Part shown: positions 1 through 7,600 of the stretch, piece after piece
Numbering within the stretch: position 1 is the stretch's first letter
Layout: every line of letters starts with the position of its first letter
DNA from: Collinsella sp.
GTDB lineage: Bacteria > Actinomycetota > Coriobacteriia > Coriobacteriales > Coriobacteriaceae
Assembly (NCBI GenBank): GCA_031295725.1
Contig: JAUMNV010000159.1
Span: 1-20,019, forward strand
Reading direction: 5' to 3'
Length of the DNA stretch: 20,019 nucleotides
Made by a program: the position numbers and the translations under genes
The notes under the pieces: model-generated
Told to the model about the DNA's origin: nothing
Seen by the model: only the letters and a program-made list of their open reading frames with translations
Databases searched by the model: none

Positions 1-239
1 GCGTGGATCAGGTAGACCTCGAGGTCGCGGTCGCCGAACTTGTTCATGAGGTACTCGAGCTGCATGAGCTCGTCCCAGGTGCCGCCGACGCCCATCAGGA
101 ACACGGCGTCGTAGCCCTCGTCGGCGACCTTGTCGGCGAGCGCGGTCATCTTCTTGCCGGTCTCGTAGAGCGCCTTGCCGTCCTCGAGATAGCCCTCCTG
201 GTCGAAATGCATGATCTCGATCTTCTCGGTTTCCTTCAT
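1..239 (-). CDS. SIS-domain sugar-phosphate isomerase/deglycase, N-terminal part (cut by window edge)
   Basis: The first 79 codons are visible; the rest lies beyond the left edge. The start ATG at 239-237 has a good ribosome site (AAAGGAG) about 6 nt upstream. After a charged N-terminus the protein enters an SIS fold: hydrophobic strand AVFLMGVGGTWDEL at about residues 45-58, whose GVGGT turn is the usual phosphosugar-binding loop, then strand DLEVYLIHA. The style is that of FrlB-like deglycases/isomerases, which act on phosphorylated fructosamines or amino sugars in the cytoplasm. It follows another SIS gene by 60 bp on the same strand and is probably co-transcribed with it. The substrate cannot be told from this fragment. 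Confidence 0.8.
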   Translation of the reverse strand, partial: MKETEKIEIMHFDQEGYLEDGKALYETGKKMTALADKVADEGYDAVFLMGVGGTWDELMQLEYLMNKFGDRDLEVYLIH

Positions 240-299
240 TTGTCTCTCCTTTCTGGGGTTGTTTCCACATCCCCCATGCCAACGGGCATCAAAACCCGC

Positions 300-1415
300 T
301 TACATTCCGTAACACTCGGCCGCTTTGGCCTTAAGCGCATTGACTGACTCTTCGTAGCCCTCTGCCTTGACCTCCATTTGCTTGGAGACGGCATCAAGAT
401 ACGGGTGCACGTCCCATGACTTCAGACGCTCGGCTATCATGGCCGCAATCGTCTGGAAGAACACAAGATTGGGAATTGCGCTGAGCAGCGGAGCCACCTG
501 AGGCACCGCAACCTCGTGAGCCCTACCCTTGGGATGGGCCGTGAGCAGCACCGTTTTTGTCGTAACGTTCGATAGCGCATCAGCGATATTCGCAAGACGC
601 TCCGACCCCTGCGGATCGTCGACGATAAACACCAGATAGCCCGGAACGATCTGCATCTCGGGACCGTGGACGAACTCCTCGCCTTCGTGATGCATGGCAG
701 GAATCTTGATGGTCTCGCTCAGCTTGAGGGCCGCCTCTTCGGCAACGCCATAGTTGGGGCCGTTGCCGACGACCATGGCGGGCGTGTGCTCAGAAAGCTC
801 GAGCATGCGGTCTTGGACATATGCCTCGGCGGTCTTGCACATCACGGCATTGGCCTGGATAGCCTCACGCAGGTCGTCAAGACGCTGGGCAACGCCCTTG
901 GCGTCAATCGTTCCGCGCGCCTGACCGCCGTAAATACCAAAGAGCACCAGGTACTCAACGAGCACCTCGACGCCCAGAGTCACAAAGTCCACCGACTCGA
1001 CGCCCACACCGTAGTCAAGAACGATGTCAGCGTGTTCCTTGATGGGTGCCTCGACGTTTGCCGTGAGCGCAACTGCAGCCATATCGTGTGCGCGCATGTA
1101 ATCGAGCGCCGCAATCGTATTGGTCGAATAGCCACTCTGCGAAACGGCAATGTTGAGCACATGCTGCGGATAGGTGTGTTCAAAATCGACGAAGGCCTCG
1201 GGCGTCACAACGGACACCTGCATTTGCAGGGCATCTTGCAGGTAATCGCGGGCGCAATCGGCGGCATGGCGCGACGAACCCGAAGCAACGATGCGCAGCG
1301 CGTCAAAAGAACCGGACTGGAAAATATCAACGAGCTGCGCTACCAGCTCAGACGAACGCTCGAGGTTCTCCCCCATACGCACATGGGCAAGCTGAACGTA
1401 ATCGAGCATCTTCAT
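300..1415 (-). CDS. Double SIS-domain sugar-phosphate isomerase/deglycase (GlmS-isomerase/FrlB-like)
   Basis: A 371-residue cytoplasmic protein with two SIS domains and no glutaminase domain. The first carries IVASGSSRHAADCA (about residues 43-56) and AVSQSGYSTNT, matching the phosphosugar loops of the GlmS isomerase half. The second carries VVGNGPNYGVAEEAALKLSE and the EGEEFVHGPE segment, like the E-x-HGP motif of the family. Such proteins isomerise or deglycate phosphorylated amino sugars or Amadori compounds. The ATG at 1415 is preferred over an upstream TTG at 1454 because GAGGTGAG lies just before it. The neighbours are a second SIS gene downstream and two GntR regulators upstream, which suggests a substrate-induced catabolic operon. 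The exact substrate (glucosamine, fructoselysine or glucoselysine phosphate) is inference. Confidence 0.85.
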   Translation of the reverse strand: MKMLDYVQLAHVRMGENLERSSELVAQLVDIFQSGSFDALRIVASGSSRHAADCARDYLQDALQMQVSVVTPEAFVDFEHTYPQHVLNIAVSQSGYSTNTIAALDYMRAHDMAAVALTANVEAPIKEHADIVLDYGVGVESVDFVTLGVEVLVEYLVLFGIYGGQARGTIDAKGVAQRLDDLREAIQANAVMCKTAEAYVQDRMLELSEHTPAMVVGNGPNYGVAEEAALKLSETIKIPAMHHEGEEFVHGPEMQIVPGYLVFIVDDPQGSERLANIADALSNVTTKTVLLTAHPKGRAHEVAVPQVAPLLSAIPNLVFFQTIAAMIAERLKSWDVHPYLDAVSKQMEVKAEGYEESVNALKAKAAECYGM

Positions 1416-1437
1416 CGTCTCACCTCGTAACAAATCA

Positions 1438-1454
1438 TTAGTATTTGATACCAA
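1438..1454 (-). promoter_or_regulatory. Candidate GntR operator before the SIS gene
   Basis: Imperfect inverted repeat TTAGTAT, centre TTG, ATACCAA (6 of 7 pairs), ending 23 bp before the SIS start codon. The half-site TTTGATACC recurs as a direct repeat at 1477-1485, 33 bp away, about three helical turns. It resembles the TGGTAT-type sites used by NagR-like GntR/UTRA regulators, two of which are encoded immediately upstream. Which regulator binds is inference. Confidence 0.4.
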
Positions 1455-1542
1455 TCACAGTTACAGGTTACGGCTTTTTGATACCTCTTTGTCGATTAAT
1501 TTATCCCCATCGGCGAACGGTCGATTTTGAGCCCTGTAAGGT

Positions 1543-1552
1543 TGTATATACA
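1543..1552. promoter_or_regulatory. TGTATATACA palindrome, candidate HutC/GntR operator
   Basis: Perfect 10-bp palindrome in the 193-bp gap between the second GntR gene and the SIS gene. It has the GT-n-AC dyad typical of HutC-subfamily GntR operators. It sits too far from the SIS start to be an RBS element and is AT-rich against a GC-rich background. A role as upstream operator for one of the adjacent regulators is inferred. Confidence 0.4.
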
Positions 1553-1608
1553 GCTGACCCAACGATCAAAACTGGTTAGTTTCCCAGCCGTTATTCACAA
1601 AATACCAG

Positions 1609-2322
1609 CTAGTACGTATAGGTGTAGCCGCCCGTATCGCCACGATTGAAGGACTTTACATACTCGATAGCCTGACCGCTCGCGTCATAGCTCACGCATT
1701 CCAAAAGCAAAACAAGATCGCCCTGTTCCAGTCCAAGGAGGCCGGCATCTCGTGCGCCCAGCGCTTCGATATCGAGCTTTTCCTGTGCCATGACTGGCTT
1801 TCGGCCCAGCATCTCATAGGTCTCGTACAAACTGAAGACCGACACGTCAATATCTTCGATGGTTGGGAACAGCAGGCAGGGAATCAGCGCCGTCTCAATC
1901 GATACGGGGCTACCGTTTATGCAGTTCAGGCGTCGAACGGAATAGAGCAGGTCGTCCTCGGCGATGCCAAACAGGTCGGCGTAATATGGCCCCGCATAAC
2001 GCTTGGAACGCGCGAGAATACGGACGGACGGCTCGCCGCCCGAAGCACGGACCGATTCACGGAAACCGACCGTGCGTTCAAAAAAAGCAGGTACTTTCTG
2101 CGCCACAAAGGCACCTTTTCCCCGAACACGGCGAATCTGCCCGCGCCGAACCAGCTCATCGACAGCGCTTCGGATGGTCAAGCGTGTCGTACCAAATTCC
2201 TCGGCAAGGTCTTTTTCGGACGGAATCATGGAACCCGTGGGATATATACCGCGCTCGATACGTTCCTCGATGCGGCGTCGAATGCGCATATAAACCGGGG
2301 TGGCATCTACTGTTTCAGCCAT
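1609..2322 (-). CDS. GntR family transcriptional regulator, HutC/UTRA type (second of a pair)
   Basis: A 237-residue DNA-binding regulator. An N-terminal winged helix (about residues 10-75) contains GSMIPSEKDLAEEFGTTRLT and RRVRGKGAFV, the standard GntR helix-turn-helix and wing. The C-terminal UTRA domain (about 95-235) holds the expected strands, including SVRRLNCINGSPVSIET and the terminal AIEYVKSFNRGD. UTRA domains bind small sugar phosphates. The start at 2322 overlaps the end of the preceding GntR gene by 16 bp and has AGGTGA in front, so the two are translationally coupled. It probably controls the SIS genes downstream and perhaps itself. Confidence 0.9.
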   Translation of the reverse strand: MAETVDATPVYMRIRRRIEERIERGIYPTGSMIPSEKDLAEEFGTTRLTIRSAVDELVRRGQIRRVRGKGAFVAQKVPAFFERTVGFRESVRASGGEPSVRILARSKRYAGPYYADLFGIAEDDLLYSVRRLNCINGSPVSIETALIPCLLFPTIEDIDVSVFSLYETYEMLGRKPVMAQEKLDIEALGARDAGLLGLEQGDLVLLLECVSYDASGQAIEYVKSFNRGDTGGYTYTY

Positions 2323-3074
2323 TGTTCACCTGCCACGCTCCTCATGCCGTTCTCTTCGCCGTTATCGGCAAAGCGGAACTTTGTGGGCAAAATCACCGAT
2401 TTGCAATGCTCCACAAAACGCATGTCCTTATCAAATTCGATCGAGCTCTCATAGAACACCGGCGTTCCCTCTTCTTGCTGGAGCAGCTCGGCCTCTTCGG
2501 CGTTCAAACGCGAGATGGAGATATGCTCACGTCCATGCTCAACACGCACGCCACCTTCTTTGAGCAAGACATCGTAAAGGCTCTCACACTCAAAATCGTG
2601 CTCGGGAAGCGCGGGGCACAGGGACAGGTTAACGTGAGCGGTCTCGATTGACGCCGGCTCGCCCTCTATAAGTCGAATGCGCTGCATGCAGAGTAAAGGA
2701 GCGCCCACAGCCACCCCAAGCTTGTCGGCAAGCGCCTCATCCGCCTCGATGGTCCCGGTGGAAACCAGACGAGAAGAGGGGTGCAGGCCGGCAGTCCGCA
2801 CAGCATCGGAAAAGTTATACGTTTCCTGGAAGATATTCAGCGGCTTGGGAGGACACACATACGTACCCGATCCGCGACGGCTCTCGAGCGTTCCACACGA
2901 GATGAGCCGCGTGATACCGGCGCGCAACGCCGTACGCGAAACGCCAATCTCTTCGCACAGCACGCGCTCAGCCGGCAGGCGATCGCCGCCGGCAAGCTGG
3001 TGGTGCTGGATATACCAAAGAATTCCCTCAACAGCACGATCTTTGGGGGGAATTGCATAAGATTCGCCTGCCAT
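2307..3074 (-). CDS. GntR family transcriptional regulator, HutC/UTRA type (first of a pair)
   Basis: A 255-residue regulator with an N-terminal winged helix (about residues 10-75): GGDRLPAERVLCEEIGVSRT followed by ESRRGSGTYV. The UTRA ligand domain follows (about 95-240), with the typical MQRIRLIEGEPASIETAHVN. The start ATG at 3074 has AGGAG 8 nt upstream. It lies 38 bp after the small unknown gene and overlaps the next GntR gene by 16 bp. The two GntR proteins differ clearly in sequence, so this is not a recent tandem duplication. An extra C-terminal tail of about 15 residues follows the UTRA end. The ligand is unknown. Confidence 0.9.
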   Translation of the reverse strand: MAGESYAIPPKDRAVEGILWYIQHHQLAGGDRLPAERVLCEEIGVSRTALRAGITRLISCGTLESRRGSGTYVCPPKPLNIFQETYNFSDAVRTAGLHPSSRLVSTGTIEADEALADKLGVAVGAPLLCMQRIRLIEGEPASIETAHVNLSLCPALPEHDFECESLYDVLLKEGGVRVEHGREHISISRLNAEEAELLQQEEGTPVFYESSIEFDKDMRFVEHCKSVILPTKFRFADNGEENGMRSVAGEQWLKQ

Positions 3075-3112
3075 TGCACAGACTCCTCATTCAGAAACGT
3101 ATGCCGCCAAAA

Positions 3113-3601
3113 TTAGGCCAGCCCTCCCATGGCATCAAATTCGGCCTTGATCTTCTCGGCGACATTCCGATACGACTTATATAGACTTGAATCGCGTTTG
3201 ACTTCGTCGGTCATAACGGGAATCTCTAATTTGGAAACCTCGTCTTTTCCCGTCTGAACCGCCACAACAACGCCCATACCAAGACACATATTACGCTTGG
3301 CAGCGTTTATTTTCGCCGCCTTGGCAGGATTTGCCAGGATACGCTGGGCAAATTCCTGTTTTGAGGCCACTTCCTCGGCCTCCGGATCGCCCGCCTCGGC
3401 CACTTCGCACTGCAGCACATCCGCGTAGTCAAAAATCTTCGGCTCGCCGCCGCGCTGATGCACGGCCCACTTGCGGCGCGTGGCATCCTGGTAGATAGCC
3501 GGCAAAAACGTAAACCGCGGTGGGTCCAAAATCGTATCCGTGATGGTAAACACATCGGGATCAAAGGCATCCTGCGGGTTTTTCTTCTTGAACAGCCCCA
3601 T
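3113..3601 (-). CDS. Conserved-looking hypothetical protein
   Basis: A 162-residue cytoplasmic protein I do not recognise. The start at 3601 (MGLFKKK) is supported by GGGAGG 5 nt upstream, better than a start 33 bp earlier. It has a lysine-rich N-terminus, a central strand-rich part with DPPRFTFLPAIYQD and GEPKIFDYADVLQCEV, a charged stretch, one short hydrophobic segment (MCLGMGVVVAVQ) and a helical C-terminus. The KIFDYADVLQCEV stretch resembles the 'phosphodomain' style strand of DUF4428-like small proteins, but that is a weak impression. It is 38 bp upstream of the GntR pair on the same strand and may be co-transcribed. Confidence 0.7.
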   Translation of the reverse strand: MGLFKKKNPQDAFDPDVFTITDTILDPPRFTFLPAIYQDATRRKWAVHQRGGEPKIFDYADVLQCEVAEAGDPEAEEVASKQEFAQRILANPAKAAKINAAKRNMCLGMGVVVAVQTGKDEVSKLEIPVMTDEVKRDSSLYKSYRNVAEKIKAEFDAMGGLA

Positions 3602-3638
3602 ATCAGCCTCCCGTACTAGCATTAAACAACTCAAGCCG

Positions 3639-3647
3639 AATATAGCA
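3639..3647 (-). promoter_or_regulatory. Extended -10 promoter candidate for the hypothetical gene
   Basis: On the minus strand TGCTATATT forms an extended -10 element 38 bp before the start codon at 3601. No good -35 box is visible, as expected for extended -10 promoters. Confidence 0.35.
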
Positions 3648-3722
3648 CCAATTTCAAGCCACCGCTTTACCGCATCGGTGCGCGGCGTCTATAGCTCGCC
3701 CAGCGGAAGAGTTCACGGACGA

Positions 3723-3795
3723 GGGCCGGGGTGCCTGCCTTGTTTTGAGAAGTGGGCTCCGCGAACTTCTCAAAACAAGGCAGGCACCCCGGCCC
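3723..3795. repeat. Palindromic element with perfect 31-bp inverted repeats
   Basis: The arms at 3723-3753 and 3765-3795 are exact reverse complements and enclose an 11-nt loop. They begin GGGCCGGGGTGCCTGCC and end GCACCCCGGCCC. The element lies in the 248-bp gap between the LacI gene end and the start of the hypothetical gene. There is no U-tract on either side, so it is not a standard terminator. It could be a dispersed palindromic (REP- or MITE-like) element, or a hairpin protecting the lacI mRNA 3' end. Confidence 0.9.
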
Positions 3796-3849
3796 CGCCG
3801 GTAAATAGCGGACACTCCGCATACAATCTATGCAAACAAACAAGTACGC

Positions 3850-4878
3850 TTAGCTACATTCGGTAAGATCGAGCACGCTGCCCTTCACGATAAGCGCCGG
3901 CTCCAGAACGACTTCTTCGGCACGTCTACCGCCCCTACCGGCAAGACGTTTGGACATGCAGGCAAAAGCATGCTCCGCAAGGACACCGGGATCCTGCTCA
4001 ATCGCAGTCAGCGCCGGCTCAAAGAGAACGTCGGCCGCCGAGTTGTCATAGCTTACGACCGAGATATCGCCTGGGATGCTCTTCCCCATCTCGTGCAAGC
4101 GCTTGAGCAGACCGAGGGCAATGTTATCCGAGCTTGCAAACACGGCGGTGGCATCGGTTGCAAGCACGGCCTCCGAGGCCTCGTAGGCGCTCGGGATGTA
4201 ATATTCGCTCTCAAACTCCAGGCGCGCGTCGATGGGCAGTCCCACCTCGCGCAGCGCGCGCTCGTAACCGGCGAGTCGCTTGCGGCCCGTATTGGAGCGA
4301 CGCGCGTTAACCAGACAGGCGATGCGGCGATGACCCTGCTCAATCAGATACCGCGTAGCCATGTAGCCGCCCATCTCGTGGTCGAACATCACCTTGTCGC
4401 ACTCGAGTCCCTCAATGGCACGGTCGACCATCACGGCAGGGATAGGCAGATGGCTCACTTCCTCGCGCAGGGTGCGATCGTCGGAGAACTCGTCGCCCAC
4501 CACCAGAAAGACGCCGTCGACGCCGCGCGTCACCAGCTGGCGTAGCAGTTCCAGATCGTCATCGGCGCTTCCACCCGAGCTGGTAATAAAGAGTGCATAG
4601 CCGTCTTCACGGCAGCGCTTTTCCAAGCTGCCGGCGAGCGAGGCAAAAAAGCGACTCTCGATATTGGGAACGATCAGGCCTAAGGTGCGCGACTCGCGCA
4701 TAACCAGGCTACGCGCGATCTGGTTAGGAACATAGTGGTTGCGCGCCGCAACCTCCTTGATGAGCCTGCGGTTTTCTTCCGAGATGCGACAGGGCCGATT
4801 ATTGAGAACAAGCGAGACCGACGAAGGGGAAAGCCCCACCTCCTGGGCGATCTGCTTGAGGGTGACTTTGTTGGCCAT
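3850..4878 (-). CDS. LacI family transcriptional regulator
   Basis: A 342-residue regulator. The N-terminal LacI helix-turn-helix (residues 5-30, TLKQIAQEVGLSPSSVSLVL) and hinge (VPNQIARSL) are intact. The periplasmic-binding-like effector domain follows from LGLIVPNIESRFFASL to the end, with IEQGHRRIACLV, AVFASSDNIALGLL and ISVVSYDN at the usual spots. The length is normal for the family. The start at 4878 has AAGGAG upstream. It is divergent from murB across a 183-bp gap. Its sugar effector and targets cannot be read from the sequence; the neighbouring downstream gene is not obviously sugar-related. Confidence 0.93.
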   Translation of the reverse strand: MANKVTLKQIAQEVGLSPSSVSLVLNNRPCRISEENRRLIKEVAARNHYVPNQIARSLVMRESRTLGLIVPNIESRFFASLAGSLEKRCREDGYALFITSSGGSADDDLELLRQLVTRGVDGVFLVVGDEFSDDRTLREEVSHLPIPAVMVDRAIEGLECDKVMFDHEMGGYMATRYLIEQGHRRIACLVNARRSNTGRKRLAGYERALREVGLPIDARLEFESEYYIPSAYEASEAVLATDATAVFASSDNIALGLLKRLHEMGKSIPGDISVVSYDNSAADVLFEPALTAIEQDPGVLAEHAFACMSKRLAGRGGRRAEEVVLEPALIVKGSVLDLTECS

Positions 4879-5012
4879 CTCGCTCCTTCCGGGTTTACGC
4901 GCAATCTCTTGAAAGTATAGCGACTGCCCATCTACCTCGGTGATAAACACTTTACCAATCCGGTGGACGGCTGTTTTATCGCCGCCAGCGCACCAAATCC
5001 GTCCAGGTGGGG

Positions 5013-5036
5013 TATATTGCAATCGATCGATGACAA
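5013..5036 (+). promoter_or_regulatory. murB -10 box with overlapping TTG...CAA dyad
   Basis: TATATT at 5013-5018 is a plausible -10 box for murB. It overlaps a 20-bp imperfect palindrome, TTGCAATCGATCGATGACAA at 5017-5036, with 8 of 10 pairs and a perfect ATCGATCGAT core. Because a LacI gene diverges from here, this could be its operator, but LacI sites usually have a central CG and this one does not. Confidence 0.3.
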
Positions 5037-5061
5037 CAACCACCAAAAGGCGGATATTCGT

Positions 5062-6024
5062 ATGCACGAGAACGACTTTTTTAACGAGGACCTGCTTTGC
5101 GCGCTCGCCGGCGTTGCCGGCGAGGACAACGTACTCATGAGCGAGCCCATGCGCGAGCACACCACGTTTAAGATCGGCGGCCCGGCCGATGTCTTCGTCA
5201 CGCCCGACACCGAGCAGGGCCTCGTCGCCACGCTCGATACCTGTTATCGCTGCGATCTGCCACTCACCATCGTGGGCAACGGCTCCGACTTGCTCGTCGG
5301 TGACAAAGGCATCCGCGGCGTCGTCGTAGCGCTGGGCGAGGGCCTCTCCGACATCACCGTCGACGGCACGCACGTCACGGCGGCAGCCGGCGCCTTACTT
5401 TCCGATGTCGCCGCAGCTGCCGCCGAAGCCTGCCTTACCGGCATGGAGCCCCTCTCGGGCATCCCCGGCTCGGTCGGCGGCGCCTGCTATATGAACGCCG
5501 GTGCCTACGGCGCCTGCATGGCCGATGTTTTGGAGTCCGTGCGCGTCTATAAGCCCGCCCGCGCGCTCGATGACGGCACCCGCGGCAGCGGCAATATCAT
5601 TGAGTTCGATGTCGACGAGCTTAACCTGGGCTATCGCAAGAGCCGCATCGCCGACGACGGCTTTATCGTGCTCTCTGCCACCTTTAACCTCGCCCCGGGC
5701 AACGCCGCGATGATCAAGGCCGACATGGACGACTACCGCCAACGCCGCGAGGACAAGCAGCCGCTCGACATGCCGAGCGCCGGCTCCACTTTCAAGCGCC
5801 CCGAGGGCCACTTTGCCGGCAAGCTCATCATGGACGCCGGCCTGCGCGGCCACGCTGTCGGCGGCGCCCAAGTGAGCGAGAAGCACTGCGGCTTCATCGT
5901 CAACGCCAACCACGCCACCGCCGCCGACGTCGACGAACTCATCCGCCACATCCAAGCAACCGTCAAAGACCAATTCGGAGTAGACCTACAACCCGAAGTC
6001 CACCGAGTCGGAGAATTCCTCTAA
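5062..6024 (+). CDS. murB: UDP-N-acetylenolpyruvoylglucosamine reductase
   Basis: A 320-residue cytoplasmic flavoenzyme that reduces UDP-GlcNAc-enolpyruvate to UDP-MurNAc with NADPH in peptidoglycan precursor synthesis. FAD-binding motifs are visible: TTFKIGGPADVF (34-45), VGNGSDLLV (71-79) and SGIPGSVGGACYMNAGAYG (132-150). The C-terminal domain has YRKS (191-194), the catalytic serine in AGSTFKRPEGHFAGKLI (S242) and the glutamate in PEVHRVG (E312). This is the shorter type II form. The start at 5062 has AAAGGCGGA upstream; an in-frame extension to 4963 crosses the promoter and lacks family similarity. It is a single gene followed by a strong terminator. Confidence 0.95.
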   Translation: MHENDFFNEDLLCALAGVAGEDNVLMSEPMREHTTFKIGGPADVFVTPDTEQGLVATLDTCYRCDLPLTIVGNGSDLLVGDKGIRGVVVALGEGLSDITVDGTHVTAAAGALLSDVAAAAAEACLTGMEPLSGIPGSVGGACYMNAGAYGACMADVLESVRVYKPARALDDGTRGSGNIIEFDVDELNLGYRKSRIADDGFIVLSATFNLAPGNAAMIKADMDDYRQRREDKQPLDMPSAGSTFKRPEGHFAGKLIMDAGLRGHAVGGAQVSEKHCGFIVNANHATAADVDELIRHIQATVKDQFGVDLQPEVHRVGEFL

Positions 6025-6027
6025 AAA

Positions 6028-6049
6028 GAAGGCCCCGAAAGGGGCCTTC
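6028..6049 (+). terminator. Rho-independent terminator after murB, likely bidirectional
   Basis: Perfect 9-bp stem GAAGGCCCC / GGGGCCTTC with a GAAA loop, starting 3 nt after the murB stop. CTTTCTTT follows on the plus strand, and on the minus strand the stem is followed by TTTTTAG, so it can also stop transcription arriving from the right. Confidence 0.85.
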
Positions 6050-6101
6050 ACTTTCTTTAATTCAGACAACCAGTCCGGTGAGCCGCGCTCAGAACCCGAG
6101 A

Positions 6102-6237
6102 GGGCCGCGTGCCCGCCCGCAATATATTTGATTGATCGCGAGTTCCGCACGCAAAGAAGGCCACTTAATGTGGCCTTCGTCTTGCGCAGGACTGCCCGAG
6201 CAGGCAATCAAATATATTGCGGGCGGGCACGCGGCCC
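6102..6237. repeat. 136-bp palindromic element: perfect 33-bp inverted repeats around an inner hairpin
   Basis: The arms at 6102-6134 and 6205-6237 are exact reverse complements. They begin GGGCCGCGTGCCCGCCCGC and continue into an AT-rich inner end (AATATATTTGATTG). The 70-bp interior is itself imperfectly palindromic and centres on the hairpin at 6156-6178. The element fills the convergent gap between murB and the secreted hydrolase gene. Its outer end resembles that of the 3723-3795 palindrome (GGGCCG then GTGCC and GCC). Confidence 0.9.
6156..6178. terminator. Hairpin at the centre of the palindromic element, probable bidirectional terminator
   Basis: Perfect 9-bp stem GAAGGCCAC / GTGGCCTTC with a TTAAT loop. 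T-rich stretches follow on both strands (GTCTT on plus, TTTGC on minus). It lies 68 bp beyond the stop codon of the minus-strand hydrolase gene at 6246, so it may end that transcript. Confidence 0.5.
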
Positions 6238-6245
6238 AGTCGGCT

Positions 6246-7451
6246 TTACGACAGCGCAATACCGCCAAGCCAGCCCCAGCGCACGCCAGAGCCAGTGCCG
6301 TAGAACCCAATGAACGAGTCAAGCGACTTAGACGTGATGGCGCCCTCGTTGCTCATAACGATGCCGCCGCCAACATAGATGCCCACGTGTCCGTACAGCA
6401 GACCCGGCGTACCGGTGCCACTGTGCGACGAGTCGGCCACGATCATGCCCACCTGCAGCGCCGAACGATCGGAGCTGTAGCACCAGGCGTTAAACATGTC
6501 GCACGCGTTGCCGCCAAAGTAGCCCACGCCGGCGTTGCGGAACACGTTGGTAACCCAGGCGGCGCACCAGTTCAGGCCAGGCGAAGGCGTGGAGTAGCAT
6601 GCATTGACGACGGCCTGCTGCTTGCCCGAGCCGGCATTCTGCTGCGGGGTGCCGCCGGCATACGAGCCGCCACCCGAGCTTGAACCACCCGAATAGGAAT
6701 TGTTCTTGTTTGCGGCAGCCGCGGCAGCGGCAGCCTTCTTGGCAGCTTCCTCGGCCTGAGCGGCAGCGAGAATCTCGGAATCGCGCTGGGCCATGAGCTC
6801 CTTAACATCATCGGAAAGGCCGTTCAGAACCGTCTGGACCTCCTGCTGCTTGGCCTGCATGTCCTGCATCTGAGCAGTCTGCTGGTCCTTGAGCTTCTCC
6901 AGGTCGGCCTTCTGCGACTCGAGCTCGGACTTCTGCGTATCGAGCTCTTTCTGGATGGTCTGGATGTCCTCGATGGCGTCACGGTCGCTCTTGTTGATCT
7001 TCTCGACGTAATGCGCGTTGGCGACGAGCTCCTCAAACGAACCAGAAGCGAGCAGCAACGACAAGATGTTGGTGCCGCCCGACTTATAGCTGGCGGCAAC
7101 GCGATCGGAAAGATCGCTGCGCTTCTCTTTGAGCTCGGCCTTCTTGGTGTCGATCTGAGCCTGCGTCTCGTCAATCTGGCCCTGTACGCCCTCGATATCG
7201 CTGAGGGTCTGGGCATTCTTGTTGGCGAGCGTCGCGTACTCATTAGCGATGCTGTCGAGCTGGGCCTGGACCTCGTCGAGCTGGGCCTGGGCGGCATTCA
7301 GTTTGTCGGTGGTTTCTTGGCTGGCCTCAGCCGCATGGGCGCGGGCGGGCAGGCCAAAAAGAACAGCCGCGGAAGCAGCACCGAAAAGAGCCTTAAGGGC
7401 AGTGCGGCGCGAAAGCTCCTGCGTAAAGATGGAATCGTTGTTTGGTGACAT
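6246..7451 (-). CDS. Secreted peptidoglycan hydrolase, PcsB-like coiled coil plus NlpC/P60-CHAP type domain
   Basis: A 401-residue exported protein. The N-terminus has a twin-arginine signal (SRRTALKAL at 14-22, hydrophobic stretch to about 34, likely cleavage after ARAHA at 36-40). Residues 45-245 are a long coiled coil rich in Q, K, E and A, as in PcsB-type cell-separation factors. An Ala-rich stretch and a Gly/Ser linker (about 240-275) follow. The C-terminal catalytic domain has a Cys in LNWCAAWV (C296) and a His in YGHVGIYVGGG (H355), the papain-like pair. It likely cuts peptide cross-links during cell separation. The start at 7451 has GGAG 6 nt upstream. Export by Tat rather than Sec is unusual for this class. 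Confidence 0.85.
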   Translation of the reverse strand: MSPNNDSIFTQELSRRTALKALFGAASAAVLFGLPARAHAAEASQETTDKLNAAQAQLDEVQAQLDSIANEYATLANKNAQTLSDIEGVQGQIDETQAQIDTKKAELKEKRSDLSDRVAASYKSGGTNILSLLLASGSFEELVANAHYVEKINKSDRDAIEDIQTIQKELDTQKSELESQKADLEKLKDQQTAQMQDMQAKQQEVQTVLNGLSDDVKELMAQRDSEILAAAQAEEAAKKAAAAAAAANKNNSYSGGSSSGGGSYAGGTPQQNAGSGKQQAVVNACYSTPSPGLNWCAAWVTNVFRNAGVGYFGGNACDMFNAWCYSSDRSALQVGMIVADSSHSGTGTPGLLYGHVGIYVGGGIVMSNEGAITSKSLDSFIGFYGTGSGVRWGWLGGIALS

Positions 7452-7600
7452 ATGTACTCCGTTACATGCTTATTTATATGTCGCTCAACTTAAACATATT
7501 AACGCACATCGCGCTTGTCCCAACTATTTCCACGAACGGCTGGAAAAGCATGGTCAGCGGCTCGCAAATACGTCCCACACCAAAGGTAAGGATTATGCAA

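Noticed and set aside
4879..5373. Upstream extension of the LacI regulator by about 165 residues
   Set aside because: It would run through the divergent promoter region and into murB; the LacI helix-turn-helix starts right after the ATG at 4878, which has a good ribosome site.
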